Shown: positions 16,336 through 25,779 of the stretch, piece after piece | Position numbering within the stretch: the stretch's first letter is position 1 | How the letters are laid out: the number at the start of each line of letters is the position of its first letter | The notes under the pieces: generated by a model | Told to the model about the DNA's origin: nothing | The model's database searches: none | The model's input: the letters and a program-made list of their open reading frames with translations, nothing else | Position numbers and translations under genes: made by a program | Source of the DNA: Pseudomonadota bacterium | Lineage (GTDB): Bacteria; Pseudomonadota; Alphaproteobacteria; Rhizobiales; Xanthobacteraceae | Length of the DNA stretch: 64,000 nucleotides | Assembly (NCBI GenBank): GCA_023404675.1 | Contig: JAEYAW010000030.1 | Coordinates: 186,001 to 250,000 of the forward strand | Direction of reading: 5' to 3'

Positions 16336-17166
16336 TTACTTGCGAACGAAGGCGAGCAGGTCGGGATTGATAACGTCGGCGTGCGTGGTCAGCATGCCGT
16401 GGGGAAAGCCTTCATAGACTTTCAGCTCGGCGCCCTTGACCAGCTTGGCCGACAGCAGGCCCGCATCCGCGATCGGCACCACCTGATCATCATCGCCATG
16501 CATCACCAGCGTCGGCACCGAGATCGCCTTGAGGTCTTCGGTCTGATCGGTCTCGGAGAAGGCCTTGATGCCCTCGTAATGCGCCAGCGCTCCACCCATC
16601 ATGCCCTGACGCCACCAGTTCCAGACGACGCCATCGATGGTCTTCACGCCCGGACGGTTGAAGCCGTAGAACGGGCCCCCGGCGACATCGAGAAAAAACT
16701 GCGAGCGATTATCGGCCAGCGCCTTGCGAAAGCCATCGAACACCTCGATCGGCGTGCCGCCCGGATTGCTTTGCGTCTTCACCATCAGCGGCGGCACCGC
16801 GCTGACCAGCACCGCCTTGGCGACCCGGCCGGGCTTGGCCCGCGCCACGTAACGCGTGACCTCGCCACCACCCGTCGAATGACCGATATGCACGGCATCC
16901 TTCAGATCGAGCGCGTCTGTGACCGCCGCGGCGTCGGCGGCGTAAGTGCTCATGTCGTGCCCCGTCGCGCTCTGGGTCGAACGGCCATGGCCGCGCCGGT
17001 CATGCGCGATCACGCGGTAGCCCTGCGCCAGAAAGAACAGCATCTGATTGTCCCAGTCGTCGGCCGACAACGGCCAGCCGTGGTGGAACATGATCGGCTG
17101 CGCCGTCTTCGGCCCCCAGTCCTTATAGAAGATTTCCGTGCCGTCCTGTGTGGTGACGTAGGGCAT
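16336..17166 (-). CDS. alpha/beta hydrolase, non-haem haloperoxidase/arylesterase family
   Basis: A 276-residue cofactor-free haloperoxidase/esterase-type hydrolase. It has FHHGWPLSADDWDNQM (oxyanion-hole region), the nucleophile elbow IGHSTGGGEV, the acid in HGDDDQVVPI and the catalytic His in FPHGMLTT, so the triad is complete. Enzymes of this family hydrolyse aryl esters and lactones and can show perhydrolase activity. A close paralogue lies at 53217-54053 next to a LysR gene. The start at 17166 gives the normal N-terminus. An inverted repeat lies about 30 bases upstream. Confidence 0.9.
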   Translation of the reverse strand: MPYVTTQDGTEIFYKDWGPKTAQPIMFHHGWPLSADDWDNQMLFFLAQGYRVIAHDRRGHGRSTQSATGHDMSTYAADAAAVTDALDLKDAVHIGHSTGGGEVTRYVARAKPGRVAKAVLVSAVPPLMVKTQSNPGGTPIEVFDGFRKALADNRSQFFLDVAGGPFYGFNRPGVKTIDGVVWNWWRQGMMGGALAHYEGIKAFSETDQTEDLKAISVPTLVMHGDDDQVVPIADAGLLSAKLVKGAELKVYEGFPHGMLTTHADVINPDLLAFVRK

Positions 17167-17193
17167 GAGCTCCACTCCTTTGAAACATTCGAA

Positions 17194-17209
17194 GACATCG
17201 ACCGATGTC
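17194..17209. promoter_or_regulatory. inverted repeat upstream of the hydrolase
   Basis: GACATCG-AC-CGATGTC is a perfect 7-bp inverted repeat, 28 bases before the hydrolase start. Its position suits an operator. The cognate regulator is unknown; the nearby TetR gene is a candidate only by proximity. Confidence 0.4.
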
Positions 17210-17601
17210 GACATGCGGGAGATTCAGAAACCGGGTGGCAACGATCCGCAGTTCTTCCACGCCGGACTGCGCGTTGCGCAACGTCCTGCGGGGTTCGCAC
17301 GCCGCACAGTCGGAATCGTCAGGCTCCCGGCATCGTGCAACTGATCGAACCCGAGACGATTTAGGACCGCTTCCGACCCGGCTTTAGCATTCTCACATCG
17401 AATGACGAAGCCAATAAGTCATGATCGTCGGGATGAAATTTTCGTAGTCACACCACTTCAGGATCGTATCGGACAAGACACGACGAGAATATTCAAGGCG
17501 CCCGGCGAGACGCACGCATTCGTCTCAAATCGATTCCAATACGTGCCGCACGAAAGTGCTGTGTCGAAATCCTTCAACACCCGCCCCGCTGCCGCCCGCT
17601 G
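17210..17601. other. gene-less stretch
   Basis: Nearly 400 bases between the hydrolase and the TetR gene, both on the minus strand. It must hold the hydrolase promoter and the TetR 3' end. No ORF with credible composition or ribosome site, and no clear hairpin terminator, was found. Confidence 0.5.
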
Positions 17602-18198
17602 TCATTTGTCGCAGCCATTCGCATCGAGAGCCCGCAGGGCCGTGGTCACGATTCCTTCCAGCAGCGCGCGCTCGGGGCGCACGCGCGCCAGCACGCGAAG
17701 GCCCATCAAGGCTCCGAGCAGTTGGCGCGCGAGATTCTCGGCCGACACGGCGCGCCCAATCGTGCCATCCGCCTGCCCTTCGCGCACGTGGGCGAGAAAA
17801 AACTGCTCGATGCGAACCAGCACCGCAGAAATCGTGATCCGGAAGTCCGGATCGTGCGGAGCGACATCCAGGGCCGAATTGACGATCATGCAGCCCTTGT
17901 GCTCGCGATCGGTCAGCGATCGTTTCAATACCTCGGCAAAGAACGTGCTGATGGCCTCGCGCGGCGGCAGACGCTCGCAACGCCGGATGCGCGCGGCGAC
18001 GGTCTCCTCCACGTAGCGGTCGAAGACACGCCCGAAGAGCGCCCGCTTGTCGCCGAACGCGTTGTAGAGACTGGCGCCGGTTATTCCGGTCTCGTCGATC
18101 AGATCGCGGATCGAAGTCGCCTGATAGCCGCGCTTCCAGAAGCAGCCGATCGCGACGTCCAGAACAGCATCTTCGTCAAACTCGCGCGGTCTTGCCAT
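17602..18198 (-). CDS. TetR-family transcriptional regulator
   Basis: A 198-residue TetR repressor. The N-terminal helix-turn-helix reads ARPREFDEDAVLDVAIGCFW then ATSIRDLIDETGITGASLYN, with the family-typical YNAFGDKRALF. The C-terminal half is helical and has the GCMIVNSALD segment common in the AcrR/YjdC-like subgroup. It is divergent from the EamA-type exporter at 18447, the usual arrangement for a repressor and its target. A partial palindrome in the shared region may be the operator. Confidence 0.9.
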   Translation of the reverse strand: MARPREFDEDAVLDVAIGCFWKRGYQATSIRDLIDETGITGASLYNAFGDKRALFGRVFDRYVEETVAARIRRCERLPPREAISTFFAEVLKRSLTDREHKGCMIVNSALDVAPHDPDFRITISAVLVRIEQFFLAHVREGQADGTIGRAVSAENLARQLLGALMGLRVLARVRPERALLEGIVTTALRALDANGCDK

Positions 18199-18261
18199 CG
18201 TATCAACCATTCGCAGCGTGCATGGCAGCCGGCTTGCCACGGGCAAGCGTGCCGTGCATTA

Positions 18262-18277
18262 TAGAACGATCGAACTA
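18262..18277. promoter_or_regulatory. candidate TetR operator
   Basis: TAGAACGATCGAACTA has matching outer triplets and a CGATCG centre (TAG-nn-CGATCG-nn-CTA). It lies between the divergent TetR and EamA genes, a suitable place to control both. Confidence 0.45.
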
Positions 18278-18446
18278 GAATAAAAGCAAGGGCGCCCTCC
18301 GCGCCTTGTGGGGATCGTCCGTGCAGTCGGAACAGAACGTCGAAACGCCGGTTTTGGGCTGCCCCATGACCGGCGATCCAGCGCATCACCATGCCGATGG
18401 TCAGCCGGGCCCGGATGCCCACAACACATCCGCAATCATCCGGGAT

Positions 18447-19358
18447 ATGTCAGCGGACCGGCCGCAACGGCAGCCTTCCCGCATGCGGCTGGCGGGGCTC
18501 GGCTGGGCCGCGCTGACGGTCGCGATCTTCTCCGGCTGGTTTGTCGTCACGCGCTTCAGCGTCACACGCGAATTGCAGATCTGGGACATCACCGCATTCC
18601 GCTTCGGGGTCGGCGCCATCGTGCTCGCCCCCGCCATATTGCGCCGGGGCACGCGACTGCCGCTGTCGGCATGGGGCGAAGGCCTCGTCTTCACGATGCT
18701 GTGGGGCCTGCCGTTCGTGCTATTGGTGGCGCTCGGGCTGCGCCTGACCTCGGCGGCGCAAGCGGCCTCCATCACGCCGACCATGATGCCGCTGTTCGCC
18801 GGCCTGTTCGCGTGGGTTTTCCTGAGAGAGCGGCAGGGACCGCTGCGCTGGCTCGGCTATGCCGCGATCTTCGCCGGTGTCGCGGGACTGCTCGCTGCGG
18901 GGACAGCCGCCCACGGCGCGCTCGATCCGGTCGGCCTCGGCGCGCTGCTGGCGGCCGCAGCCATGTGGGCGATCTATACATTGCTGTTCAAGCGCAGCGG
19001 CCTGACCTCGCTGCAGGCCGCGGCGCTGATCTGCATCTGGTCAGCGGTGCTGTTCCTCCCCGCCTACTGGCTGTTCGGATTGAGCCATCTGCATCGCGCC
19101 TCGATACAGGAAATCGCGTTGCAGGCTATGTATCAGGGCGTCCTGCTGAGCTGCGTCGCCATCGTCACCTACAACCGCGCCGTATCCCTGCTGGGCGCGG
19201 CAGCCGCCACCGCCTTGCTGGCGCTGATTCCCGTCACCACGTCGCTGCTGGCCATCCCGATTCTCGGCGAGATCCCGGCCGCGACTGAATGCGCGGCGAT
19301 CGCTGTCATCGTGATCGGCGTGCTGCTGGTCGCAAGACCGGCCCCCACGCCCCTTTGA
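18447..19358 (+). CDS. EamA/DMT-family transporter
   Basis: A 303-residue inner-membrane protein with about ten hydrophobic helices arranged as two EamA repeats, one starting near AALTVAIFSGWFVVTRFSV and the other near LLAAAAMWAIYTLLFKRSG. Family members export amino acids, metabolites or drugs by proton or solute antiport. The ATG at 18447 is preferred; 18483 is a possible shorter start. The divergent TetR gene suggests substrate-induced expression. The substrate is unknown. Confidence 0.85.
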   Translation: MSADRPQRQPSRMRLAGLGWAALTVAIFSGWFVVTRFSVTRELQIWDITAFRFGVGAIVLAPAILRRGTRLPLSAWGEGLVFTMLWGLPFVLLVALGLRLTSAAQAASITPTMMPLFAGLFAWVFLRERQGPLRWLGYAAIFAGVAGLLAAGTAAHGALDPVGLGALLAAAAMWAIYTLLFKRSGLTSLQAAALICIWSAVLFLPAYWLFGLSHLHRASIQEIALQAMYQGVLLSCVAIVTYNRAVSLLGAAAATALLALIPVTTSLLAIPILGEIPAATECAAIAVIVIGVLLVARPAPTPL

Positions 19359-19448
19359 ACCGGCTCGCTTGACCCCGCCTCCCGCCTGTTGAAGGGTGCG
19401 GCCGGTCGATCTGCCCCGCACGAATTGCAAACTGCTCTGGATCCCACA

Positions 19449-20327
19449 ATGACCGATGCTCCCGAATACACGCCTCCGAAAGTCTGGACCTGGAACAAGC
19501 CGAGCGGCGGCAGGTTCGCCAGCATCAACCGGCCCATCGCCGGACCCACGCACGAGAAGGAACTGCCGGTCGGCAAGCATCCGCTGCAGCTCTATTCGCT
19601 GGCGACGCCGAACGGCCAGAAAGTCACGATCCTGCTCGAGGAGCTGCTCGCGCTTGGCCATCAGGGCGCCGAGTACGATGCCTGGCTGATCCGGATCAAC
19701 GAGGGCGACCAGTTCGGCAGCGGCTTCGTCGCCGTCAATCCCAACTCGAAGATTCCGGCGCTGATGGACCGCTCGGGCCCCGAACCCATCCGCGTGTTCG
19801 AGTCCGGCGCGATCCTTGTCTATCTCGCCGAAAAATTCGGAGCCTTCCTGCCGACCGCGCCCGCCGCCCGCGCCGAGTGTCTGTCGTGGCTGTTCTGGCA
19901 GATGGGCAGCGCGCCCTATCTCGGCGGCGGCTTCGGTCACTTCTATGCCTATGCGCCGACCAAGATCGAATACGCCATCGACCGCTTCGCCATGGAAGTG
20001 AAGCGCCAGCTCGACGTTCTGGATCGCCGCCTCGCCGAGAGCGAATATCTTGGCGGCAGCGACTACACGATCGCCGATATGGCGGTGATGCCGTGGTACG
20101 GCGGAATGGTGAAAGGCTGGTCGTATGGCGCGGGAGAATTTCTCTCCGTGCAGGACTATAAGAACGTGATCCGCTGGGCCGACGCGATCCTCGCCCGCCC
20201 CGCGGTCAAGCGCGGCCGCATGGTCAATCGCGTGATGGGGGAGCCGTCCGAGCAACTGCATGAGCGGCACGACGCCAGCGATTTCGAGACGAAGACGCAG
20301 GACAGGATCGAAGCGACGAAATCCTGA
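19449..20327 (+). CDS. yghU: glutathione-dependent disulfide-bond oxidoreductase, YghU type
   Basis: A 292-residue nu-class GST. The long N-terminal extension YTPPKVWTWNKPSGGRFASI and the NRPIAGPTHEKELPVGKHPL segment are hallmarks of YghU-like proteins, followed by the thioredoxin fold with TPNGQKVTILLEE and FESGAILVYLAEK, and a C-domain with YTIADMAVMPWYGG. YghU of E. coli binds two glutathiones and reduces disulfides and organic peroxides. It is monocistronic as seen here. Confidence 0.93.
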   Translation: MTDAPEYTPPKVWTWNKPSGGRFASINRPIAGPTHEKELPVGKHPLQLYSLATPNGQKVTILLEELLALGHQGAEYDAWLIRINEGDQFGSGFVAVNPNSKIPALMDRSGPEPIRVFESGAILVYLAEKFGAFLPTAPAARAECLSWLFWQMGSAPYLGGGFGHFYAYAPTKIEYAIDRFAMEVKRQLDVLDRRLAESEYLGGSDYTIADMAVMPWYGGMVKGWSYGAGEFLSVQDYKNVIRWADAILARPAVKRGRMVNRVMGEPSEQLHERHDASDFETKTQDRIEATKS

Positions 20328-20682
20328 TTGTCTCGTAAACTGTATCTTGGCGCGGCCCGACAGGATCGCGCCAAGAGTCCGCCGGCCGCCCCAGCCAATC
20401 TGCCTGCATCGAGGAGACCGAGTTCGCGAGAACGAGCAGGCAGCGCAGCGTGCCAGCCAGCCTGTCTCCGTAGACCCTCAATGGCAGCGCGCGACACATG
20501 CCTATTTGGCATTGGATGAGCGACAGTGGCAGGGTTTATGTGGCGGGTGGCTCCCACGGCATACTCAACCCGATAAATTTTTATAGGATCGGTCTCACGG
20601 GCGGTCCTCGTCCCACTCGGATTGCTCAAAGCATTCCGGAGGGAAGCAGCGAGCGACGATTGCGCCGCCGCGCGAAACCCGG
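20328..20682. other. gene-less stretch
   Basis: 355 bases between the YghU-type gene and the 3' end of the VOC gene. Short reading frames exist on both strands but lack ribosome sites and family resemblance. No convincing terminator or repeat was seen. Confidence 0.5.
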
Positions 20683-21669
20683 CTAAACACCCATCAGCCT
20701 GACCCGCGTCCCCCAAGGGTCGGATGCCTCAAGGCCACCGGCGATATCCGTGACCGGACCGCCCGCGCCACGCAGCCGCTCCGATTGCGCCGCCAGAATC
20801 TCCCGGTCCCGCACCCTGAGAGAAAACCAGTCAAGGCCGGTCTCGGCGGGCTTTCTCTTCCCCGCACCGCGGCTGTTCCAGATGTTCATCGCGATGTGGT
20901 GGTGATAGCCGCCCGAGGAGACGAAGGCCGCACCGCGCCGGCTGTCGCCACGCGTGGAAACGAGACCCAGTCCCTGCTCGTAAAAGCCACGCGCTGTCGT
21001 CACGTCGCCGACGCGCAGATGAATGTGCCCGATCAGCATGCCGGCCGGAGCCCGAACGAAGGTGTCCCGCGTCGTGTCCGCAAGCGCCAGCAGCGAATCG
21101 ACATCGAGCTGGTCGGTCCCCATGGTCACGATGCCGTCCTGCCATGTCCATGTCTCGCGCGGCCGGTCGCTGTAGACCTCAAGTCCGTTGCCTTCGGGAT
21201 CGTCCAGATAAACCGCCTCGCTGACGGCGTGATCGGCGAATCCCGTCAGCGGGATGCGCGTCAACGCCGCGTGAACCAGCCAGCGGCCGAGTTCCGCGCG
21301 CGACGGCATCAGAAAGGCGATGTGATACAGCCCCGCCGCGCTGGGCGGCTCAAGAGCCGCGTCCGGCGCGGCGATCAGATGCAGCAGCGTGCGCCCGTCC
21401 ACGCCCAAGCGCGCACCTTGCGCGTCCCGTCCGATGATCGAGAGCCCAATGGAATCCCGATAGTAGGCGACCATGCGATCAAGGTCGCGCACCCGCAGCG
21501 CGGCCTCGGCCACGCTCACCGGCGTCGTGCTCGCGAACAACGGCGCAGGCGCCGCCTGCGGTCCGGTACTCTGAAGTCCCTCGGCGCGAATAGCGCCGGC
21601 CAGCGCCGCCGTCGTGGTGGAGACACCGGCGAGAGCCAGCAGGCGGCGGCGGGTGAGATCAATGGTCAT
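20683..21669 (-). CDS. VOC-family (glyoxalase/dioxygenase fold) protein with Tat signal
   Basis: A 328-residue protein with an N-terminal twin-arginine signal (LTRRRLLALAG, then a hydrophobic Ala-rich segment), followed by two VOC repeats. The first contains VAEAALRVRDLDRMVAYYRD and a metal-type Glu in GNGLEVYSDRP; the second contains IGHIHLRVGDVTTARGFYEQ and HHHIAMNIW. The domain order matches CatE/extradiol ring-cleavage relatives, which are normally cytoplasmic, so export makes this unusual. Activity cannot be assigned. The start at 21669 keeps the signal peptide at the extreme N-terminus. Confidence 0.8.
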   Translation of the reverse strand: MTIDLTRRRLLALAGVSTTTAALAGAIRAEGLQSTGPQAAPAPLFASTTPVSVAEAALRVRDLDRMVAYYRDSIGLSIIGRDAQGARLGVDGRTLLHLIAAPDAALEPPSAAGLYHIAFLMPSRAELGRWLVHAALTRIPLTGFADHAVSEAVYLDDPEGNGLEVYSDRPRETWTWQDGIVTMGTDQLDVDSLLALADTTRDTFVRAPAGMLIGHIHLRVGDVTTARGFYEQGLGLVSTRGDSRRGAAFVSSGGYHHHIAMNIWNSRGAGKRKPAETGLDWFSLRVRDREILAAQSERLRGAGGPVTDIAGGLEASDPWGTRVRLMGV

Positions 21670-21884
21670 GCTCGTGTGATCCGGAAAAGCGCCTGGCAAC
21701 GTGCCGCTTCTAGCGCCAGGGCCATGTATCAGTCGATCCGGCGGAGGTCGAACAAACGCCCGTTGGCGATCACATCATCGGCATTTGTGCTCCACTCCGG
21801 ACAGCAAGCCGATGAGATGATCCGGCTCATGGCCCCTGACAAATCACATCACGAGGGCGCCGCAGCCGCGCAGGACGTTCATCA

Positions 21885-22847
21885 TCAGGTTTCAGCCAGA
21901 ACACACCGCGCAATCCGCCCCGCTCCGATCTCGACCGGAGGCGGAACGGCCGCCGTGCAGCGCGGCTGAACCAGTGTGCAGCGCGGCGCGAACGAGCACG
22001 CTGTCGGCGCCTGGTTCAGCGACGGCGGCGAGCCCGCGATGGTTTCGAGCCGCGTGCCGCGCGCGGCGCCATGCACCGTCGAGGCGAGAAGCCCACGCGC
22101 ATAAGGATGGACGGGTTGCCGAACGAGGTCGCGCGTCGACCCGGTCTCGACGATCTGGCCCGCATACATCACCGCGACCCGGTCGCACACCTCGACCGCG
22201 ACGCCGATATCGTGCGTCACGAAAATCACCGACATGCCGAACTCGCGCTGCAACTCCCGCAGCAGCAGCAGGATCTGGATCTGCACCGTCGCATCGAGCG
22301 CGGTGGTCGGCTCGTCGGCAAGCAAAATCCTGGGCCGGCAGGCAAGTGCGAGCGCGATCATCGCACGCTGGCGCATGCCGCCCGACATCTCGTGCGGATA
22401 GGCCTCCAGACGCCGCTTCGCCGAGGGAATGCGCACCACCTCCAGCATGTCGAGCGCACGCGCGAGCGCTTCCTTCCGCGTCTTGCCCTCGTGGCGCACG
22501 ACCGTCTCGGCGATCTGCTCGCCGATCGTATAGACCGGATCGAGCGCCAGCGCGGGCTCCTGAAAGATCATCGAGACCGTGCGCCCGCGAAACGACGACA
22601 GCGCGTCCTCGTCCAGGGCCAGCACATCCTGTCCCGCCACACGAATAGAACCATCGATCTTTGTCCGCTTTCGCGGCAGGAGTCGCATCAGCGCGCGCAG
22701 CGTCACGCTCTTGCCGGAGCCGGATTCGCCGAGCAGGCCCAGCACCTCGCCCTCGCCCAGCGCAAAGGTCACGCCGTTGACGGCGTGGACGGTCCGCTCG
22801 CCATCGAAGCGAACCCTCAGATCATTGACTTCGACAAGCGCCGTCAT
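21885..22847 (-). CDS. peptide ABC transporter ATP-binding protein (DppD/OppD type)
   Basis: A 320-residue ABC ATPase with Walker A GESGSGKS, signature MSGGMRQR, Walker B ILLADEPTTALD and H-loop VTHD. The C-terminal oligopeptide-transporter extension includes CSFAPRC, with cysteines typical of the Opp/Dpp subfamily [4Fe-4S]-like motif. It is the last gene of the operon; its start overlaps the stop of the partner ATPase by four bases. Together with that partner it powers uptake through the two adjacent permeases. Confidence 0.92.
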   Translation of the reverse strand: MTALVEVNDLRVRFDGERTVHAVNGVTFALGEGEVLGLLGESGSGKSVTLRALMRLLPRKRTKIDGSIRVAGQDVLALDEDALSSFRGRTVSMIFQEPALALDPVYTIGEQIAETVVRHEGKTRKEALARALDMLEVVRIPSAKRRLEAYPHEMSGGMRQRAMIALALACRPRILLADEPTTALDATVQIQILLLLRELQREFGMSVIFVTHDIGVAVEVCDRVAVMYAGQIVETGSTRDLVRQPVHPYARGLLASTVHGAARGTRLETIAGSPPSLNQAPTACSFAPRCTLVQPRCTAAVPPPVEIGAGRIARCVLAET

Positions 22848-23908
22848 GCGACCTCCCGCACCGCCGGCGCGCGGCTGTGTCCCGAACCGGCCCGGTCCAT
22901 GTGGCAGGCAACCGCGTGACCCGCTCCATCCTCTGTCAATGTGGGATGGGTCTCGCTGCACACCGGCTCGGCGAACGGACAACGGGGGTGGAAGCGGCAA
23001 CCTGCCGGCGGATCAATGGGATTGGGCGGGTCGCCCGAGATCGGCGGCGACTGCGTGCGGTTGTCGGGATCGAACGAAGGCATCGCGGCAAGCAGCGCAC
23101 GGGTGTAAGGATGCTTCGCCGACGACCAGAGCGCATCGACCGGGCCGAACTCGACGACCTCGCCGAGATACATCACCAGCACGCGGTCCGAGATATAGCG
23201 CACGACGTTAAGGTCGTGGCTGATGAACAGGTAGGTCAATCCCAGGTCGGCCTTCAAATCCGACAACAGGTTCAGCACCTGCGCCTCGACCGACTTGTCG
23301 AGCGCCGAGACAGCTTCATCGAGAATGACGAGGCGCGGTGACAGAGCCAGCGCGCGCGCGATGTTGACGCGCTGGCGCTGTCCACCTGACAGTTCGTGAG
23401 GGTAACGCCCGGCGAACGTTTCCGGACGCAGCCCCACCTTGCCCAGCAGGTCGCGGGCCAATACGCGCGCCGCGCTGTCCTTCATGCCGTGGACCTTGGG
23501 GCTGAATGCGATCGAATCCTCGATCGTCAGACGCGGGTTGAGCGAGGCGTAGCTGTCCTGAAACACCATCTGCATGCCGCGCCGCAGATCGCGCAGCGAG
23601 ATGTCCGGGCCAACCATCTGGCCGTCGAACAGGATTTCGCCGCTGTCGTGCGGCATCAGATGCATGAGCAGGCGCGCGGTCGTGGACTTGCCACAGCCGG
23701 ATTCCCCGACGATGCCGACCGTTTCGCCCTTCCCCACCGCAAACGACACGTCGTCCACGGCGCGGACGACCTTCTTCTTTCCCAACAGCGCGCCGCCGCG
23801 CACCGGAAAATGCTTGCTCAGTCCCGTCACTTTCAGGAGCGGCTGGGCCTTGCCGCCGCGGTCATCGATCGGCGGCAAGGCTTGCGCGGAAAACGAGGCC
23901 TGCGTCAT
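22844..23908 (-). CDS. peptide ABC transporter ATP-binding protein (DppF/OppF type)
   Basis: A 354-residue ABC ATPase. It shows the DppF-like N-terminal LLKVTGLSKHFPVRGGALLG, Walker A GESGCGKS, signature LSGGQRQRVNIARAL, Walker B LVILDEAVSALD and the C-terminal Cys-containing CRFHPRCPF. The usual DEP of Walker B is DEA here, as in many OppF-type proteins. It forms the heterodimeric motor with the downstream DppD-type subunit; their genes overlap in an ATGA. The start is two bases from the permease stop at 23911. Confidence 0.92.
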   Translation of the reverse strand: MTQASFSAQALPPIDDRGGKAQPLLKVTGLSKHFPVRGGALLGKKKVVRAVDDVSFAVGKGETVGIVGESGCGKSTTARLLMHLMPHDSGEILFDGQMVGPDISLRDLRRGMQMVFQDSYASLNPRLTIEDSIAFSPKVHGMKDSAARVLARDLLGKVGLRPETFAGRYPHELSGGQRQRVNIARALALSPRLVILDEAVSALDKSVEAQVLNLLSDLKADLGLTYLFISHDLNVVRYISDRVLVMYLGEVVEFGPVDALWSSAKHPYTRALLAAMPSFDPDNRTQSPPISGDPPNPIDPPAGCRFHPRCPFAEPVCSETHPTLTEDGAGHAVACHMDRAGSGHSRAPAVREVA

Positions 23909-23910
23909 CG

Positions 23911-24798
23911 TCAGCTCCGGATATCCATCGCGCTGCGCAGTCCATCCGCGAGCAGATTGAAACAGATCGACACGCAGAAGATCATCACGCCCGGCAAGGC
24001 GGCGACCCATGGATTGACGTAGATCGCGGTCCGCAGCGTGTTGAGCATCAGGCCCCACTCCGGCTCCGGCGGCTTGGTGCCGAGGCCCAGAAACGACAAG
24101 CCGGCCGCAAGGATCATCGAGACCGAGATCAGGCCCGTGGCGTAGACGAAGATCGGCCCCAGCACGTTGCCGAGCATGTGAACGCGCATGATCGTGAGCG
24201 CCCCCGCTCCCGATGCACGCGCGGCCTCGACGAAGTCCATGTTGCGCACGCCCGTGGTGACGCTTTCGGCGACGCGCGTGATCTGCGGCACGAACACGAC
24301 CGTCAGCGACACGATGGAGTTGATGATGCCCGCTCCGAGCGCGCCGGAAATGGCGATGGCCAGCAGCACCGAGGGGAACGCATAGAACACGTCGATGGTG
24401 CGCATGATCGCGGTGTTGACCCAGCCGCCCGCGTAACCCGCCAGCAATCCCAGCGCCGTGCCGATCACGAACGCAAAAATGACCGGCAGGATCCCGATCA
24501 GCAATGACAGCCGGCCGCCATAGATCAGCCGGGCCAGCATGTCGCGCCCGAGCTCGTCGGTGCCGAGCGGATAGTTCGCCGTACCGATCGCGCGCAGACG
24601 GCGGATCATCGAGCCCTGATAGGGATCGGCGAGATGAAGATAGGGCGCGAGCAGCGCCGACAGAAAGATCGCCAGCAGGATCAGCGCGCAGATCACGCTG
24701 ATCTTGTCGCGCAGGATGCGGCGCGCGACCGTGCCCCAGTAGCCGCGGGTTTTCGCGGCTGGCGGTGCCACAGATGATGCTTCGACCACGACAGCCAT
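23911..24798 (-). CDS. peptide ABC transporter permease (DppC type)
   Basis: A 295-residue inner-membrane permease with an N-terminal helix (KISVICALILLAIFLSALLA), the OppC-type GTDELGRDMLARLIYGGRLS and the ATPase-coupling EAA loop VEAARASGAGALTIMRVHML. About six membrane segments are visible. The start at 24798 is one base from the stop of the DppB-type permease, indicating tight coupling. It pairs with that protein to form the channel. Confidence 0.93.
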   Translation of the reverse strand: MAVVVEASSVAPPAAKTRGYWGTVARRILRDKISVICALILLAIFLSALLAPYLHLADPYQGSMIRRLRAIGTANYPLGTDELGRDMLARLIYGGRLSLLIGILPVIFAFVIGTALGLLAGYAGGWVNTAIMRTIDVFYAFPSVLLAIAISGALGAGIINSIVSLTVVFVPQITRVAESVTTGVRNMDFVEAARASGAGALTIMRVHMLGNVLGPIFVYATGLISVSMILAAGLSFLGLGTKPPEPEWGLMLNTLRTAIYVNPWVAALPGVMIFCVSICFNLLADGLRSAMDIRS

Positions 24799-24799
24799 C

Positions 24800-25753
24800 T
24801 CAGCCTCGCTTGATGCGCGGATCGATGCTGGCCTGCGCGACATCGACGATCAGATTCAGAAACACGAAGAACAGCGCCAGCACCAGGATCGTACCTTGAA
24901 GCAAGGGCAGATCGCGCTGGAAGATGGCGGAGTTCAGCAGAAAGCCGGATCCCGGCCACGAAAACACCGTCTCGATCAGAATCGAGCCGCCAAGCATGTA
25001 GCCGAGCTGCAGGCCCATGACCGCAAGCGCTGTCGGCGCGGCATTCTTCAGGACGTGGCGAAAGACCTGCGTCTCGCGCAGCCCCTTCGCGCGCAACGCT
25101 TCGACGAAATCCTGCGAGAGGATATCGCCGGTCAGTGCCCGCACGCTGCGGGTGATGATCCCCATCGGGATCACCGCTGTCGTCACCGCGGGCAGGATCA
25201 GATAACGCAGATGCTCCCAGTCCCACGCCCATTGCCCCGATCCGCCCGGCCCGGCCCCGACCGCGGGCAGCCAGTTCAGTTGCACGGAGAAGATGATGAC
25301 CATCACCATGCCGAGCCAGTAATGCGGCAGCGACACGCCGGAGATCGCGATGGAGGTCGCCATCTTGTCGATCCAGGTGTCGCGGAAGTACCCGGCGATC
25401 AGGCCGAGCAGAAGTCCGAGCGTGAATCCGATGAGCGCGGCCGCAATGGCAAGCATCGCGGTGTTGCCGACCGCGCGCATCACCTCGGCGAGCACCGGCC
25501 GTCCGGTCGCAATCGACGAGCCGAGATCGCCGTGCAGTGCCCGCCACAGCCAGAGCCCGAACTGAACGGGCAAGGGCTGGTCGAAGCCATAGGCCGCCCG
25601 CAATTGCCGCGCCAGTTCCTCGGAGGCATCCGCCGGCAGCACGGCCACCAGCGGATCTCCGGGCGTGATGTGAACCAGCATGAAGCAGACGAGCGCCACG
25701 CTGATGACGATAGGGACCGCGTAAAGGACGCGGCGCGAGATATAGGAGAACAC
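24800..25753 (-). CDS. peptide ABC transporter permease (DppB type)
   Basis: A 317-residue permease beginning MFSYISRRVLYAVPIVISV, the standard OppB/DppB N-terminus, with LVHITPGDPLVAVLP and the EAA loop FVEALRAKGLRETQVFRHVL. Six transmembrane segments are apparent. It follows the binding-protein gene after 26 bases and is followed at once by the DppC-type permease, giving operon order binding protein-B-C-F-D. Confidence 0.93.
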   Translation of the reverse strand: MFSYISRRVLYAVPIVISVALVCFMLVHITPGDPLVAVLPADASEELARQLRAAYGFDQPLPVQFGLWLWRALHGDLGSSIATGRPVLAEVMRAVGNTAMLAIAAALIGFTLGLLLGLIAGYFRDTWIDKMATSIAISGVSLPHYWLGMVMVIIFSVQLNWLPAVGAGPGGSGQWAWDWEHLRYLILPAVTTAVIPMGIITRSVRALTGDILSQDFVEALRAKGLRETQVFRHVLKNAAPTALAVMGLQLGYMLGGSILIETVFSWPGSGFLLNSAIFQRDLPLLQGTILVLALFFVFLNLIVDVAQASIDPRIKRG

Positions 25754-25779
25754 AACGGGCCCCGGCTGCTATCGCCTCG

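Noticed and set aside
20260..20686. Short plus-strand frames between the YghU-type and VOC genes
   Set aside because: They overlap the end of the GST gene or lack ribosome sites, and their sequences look random.
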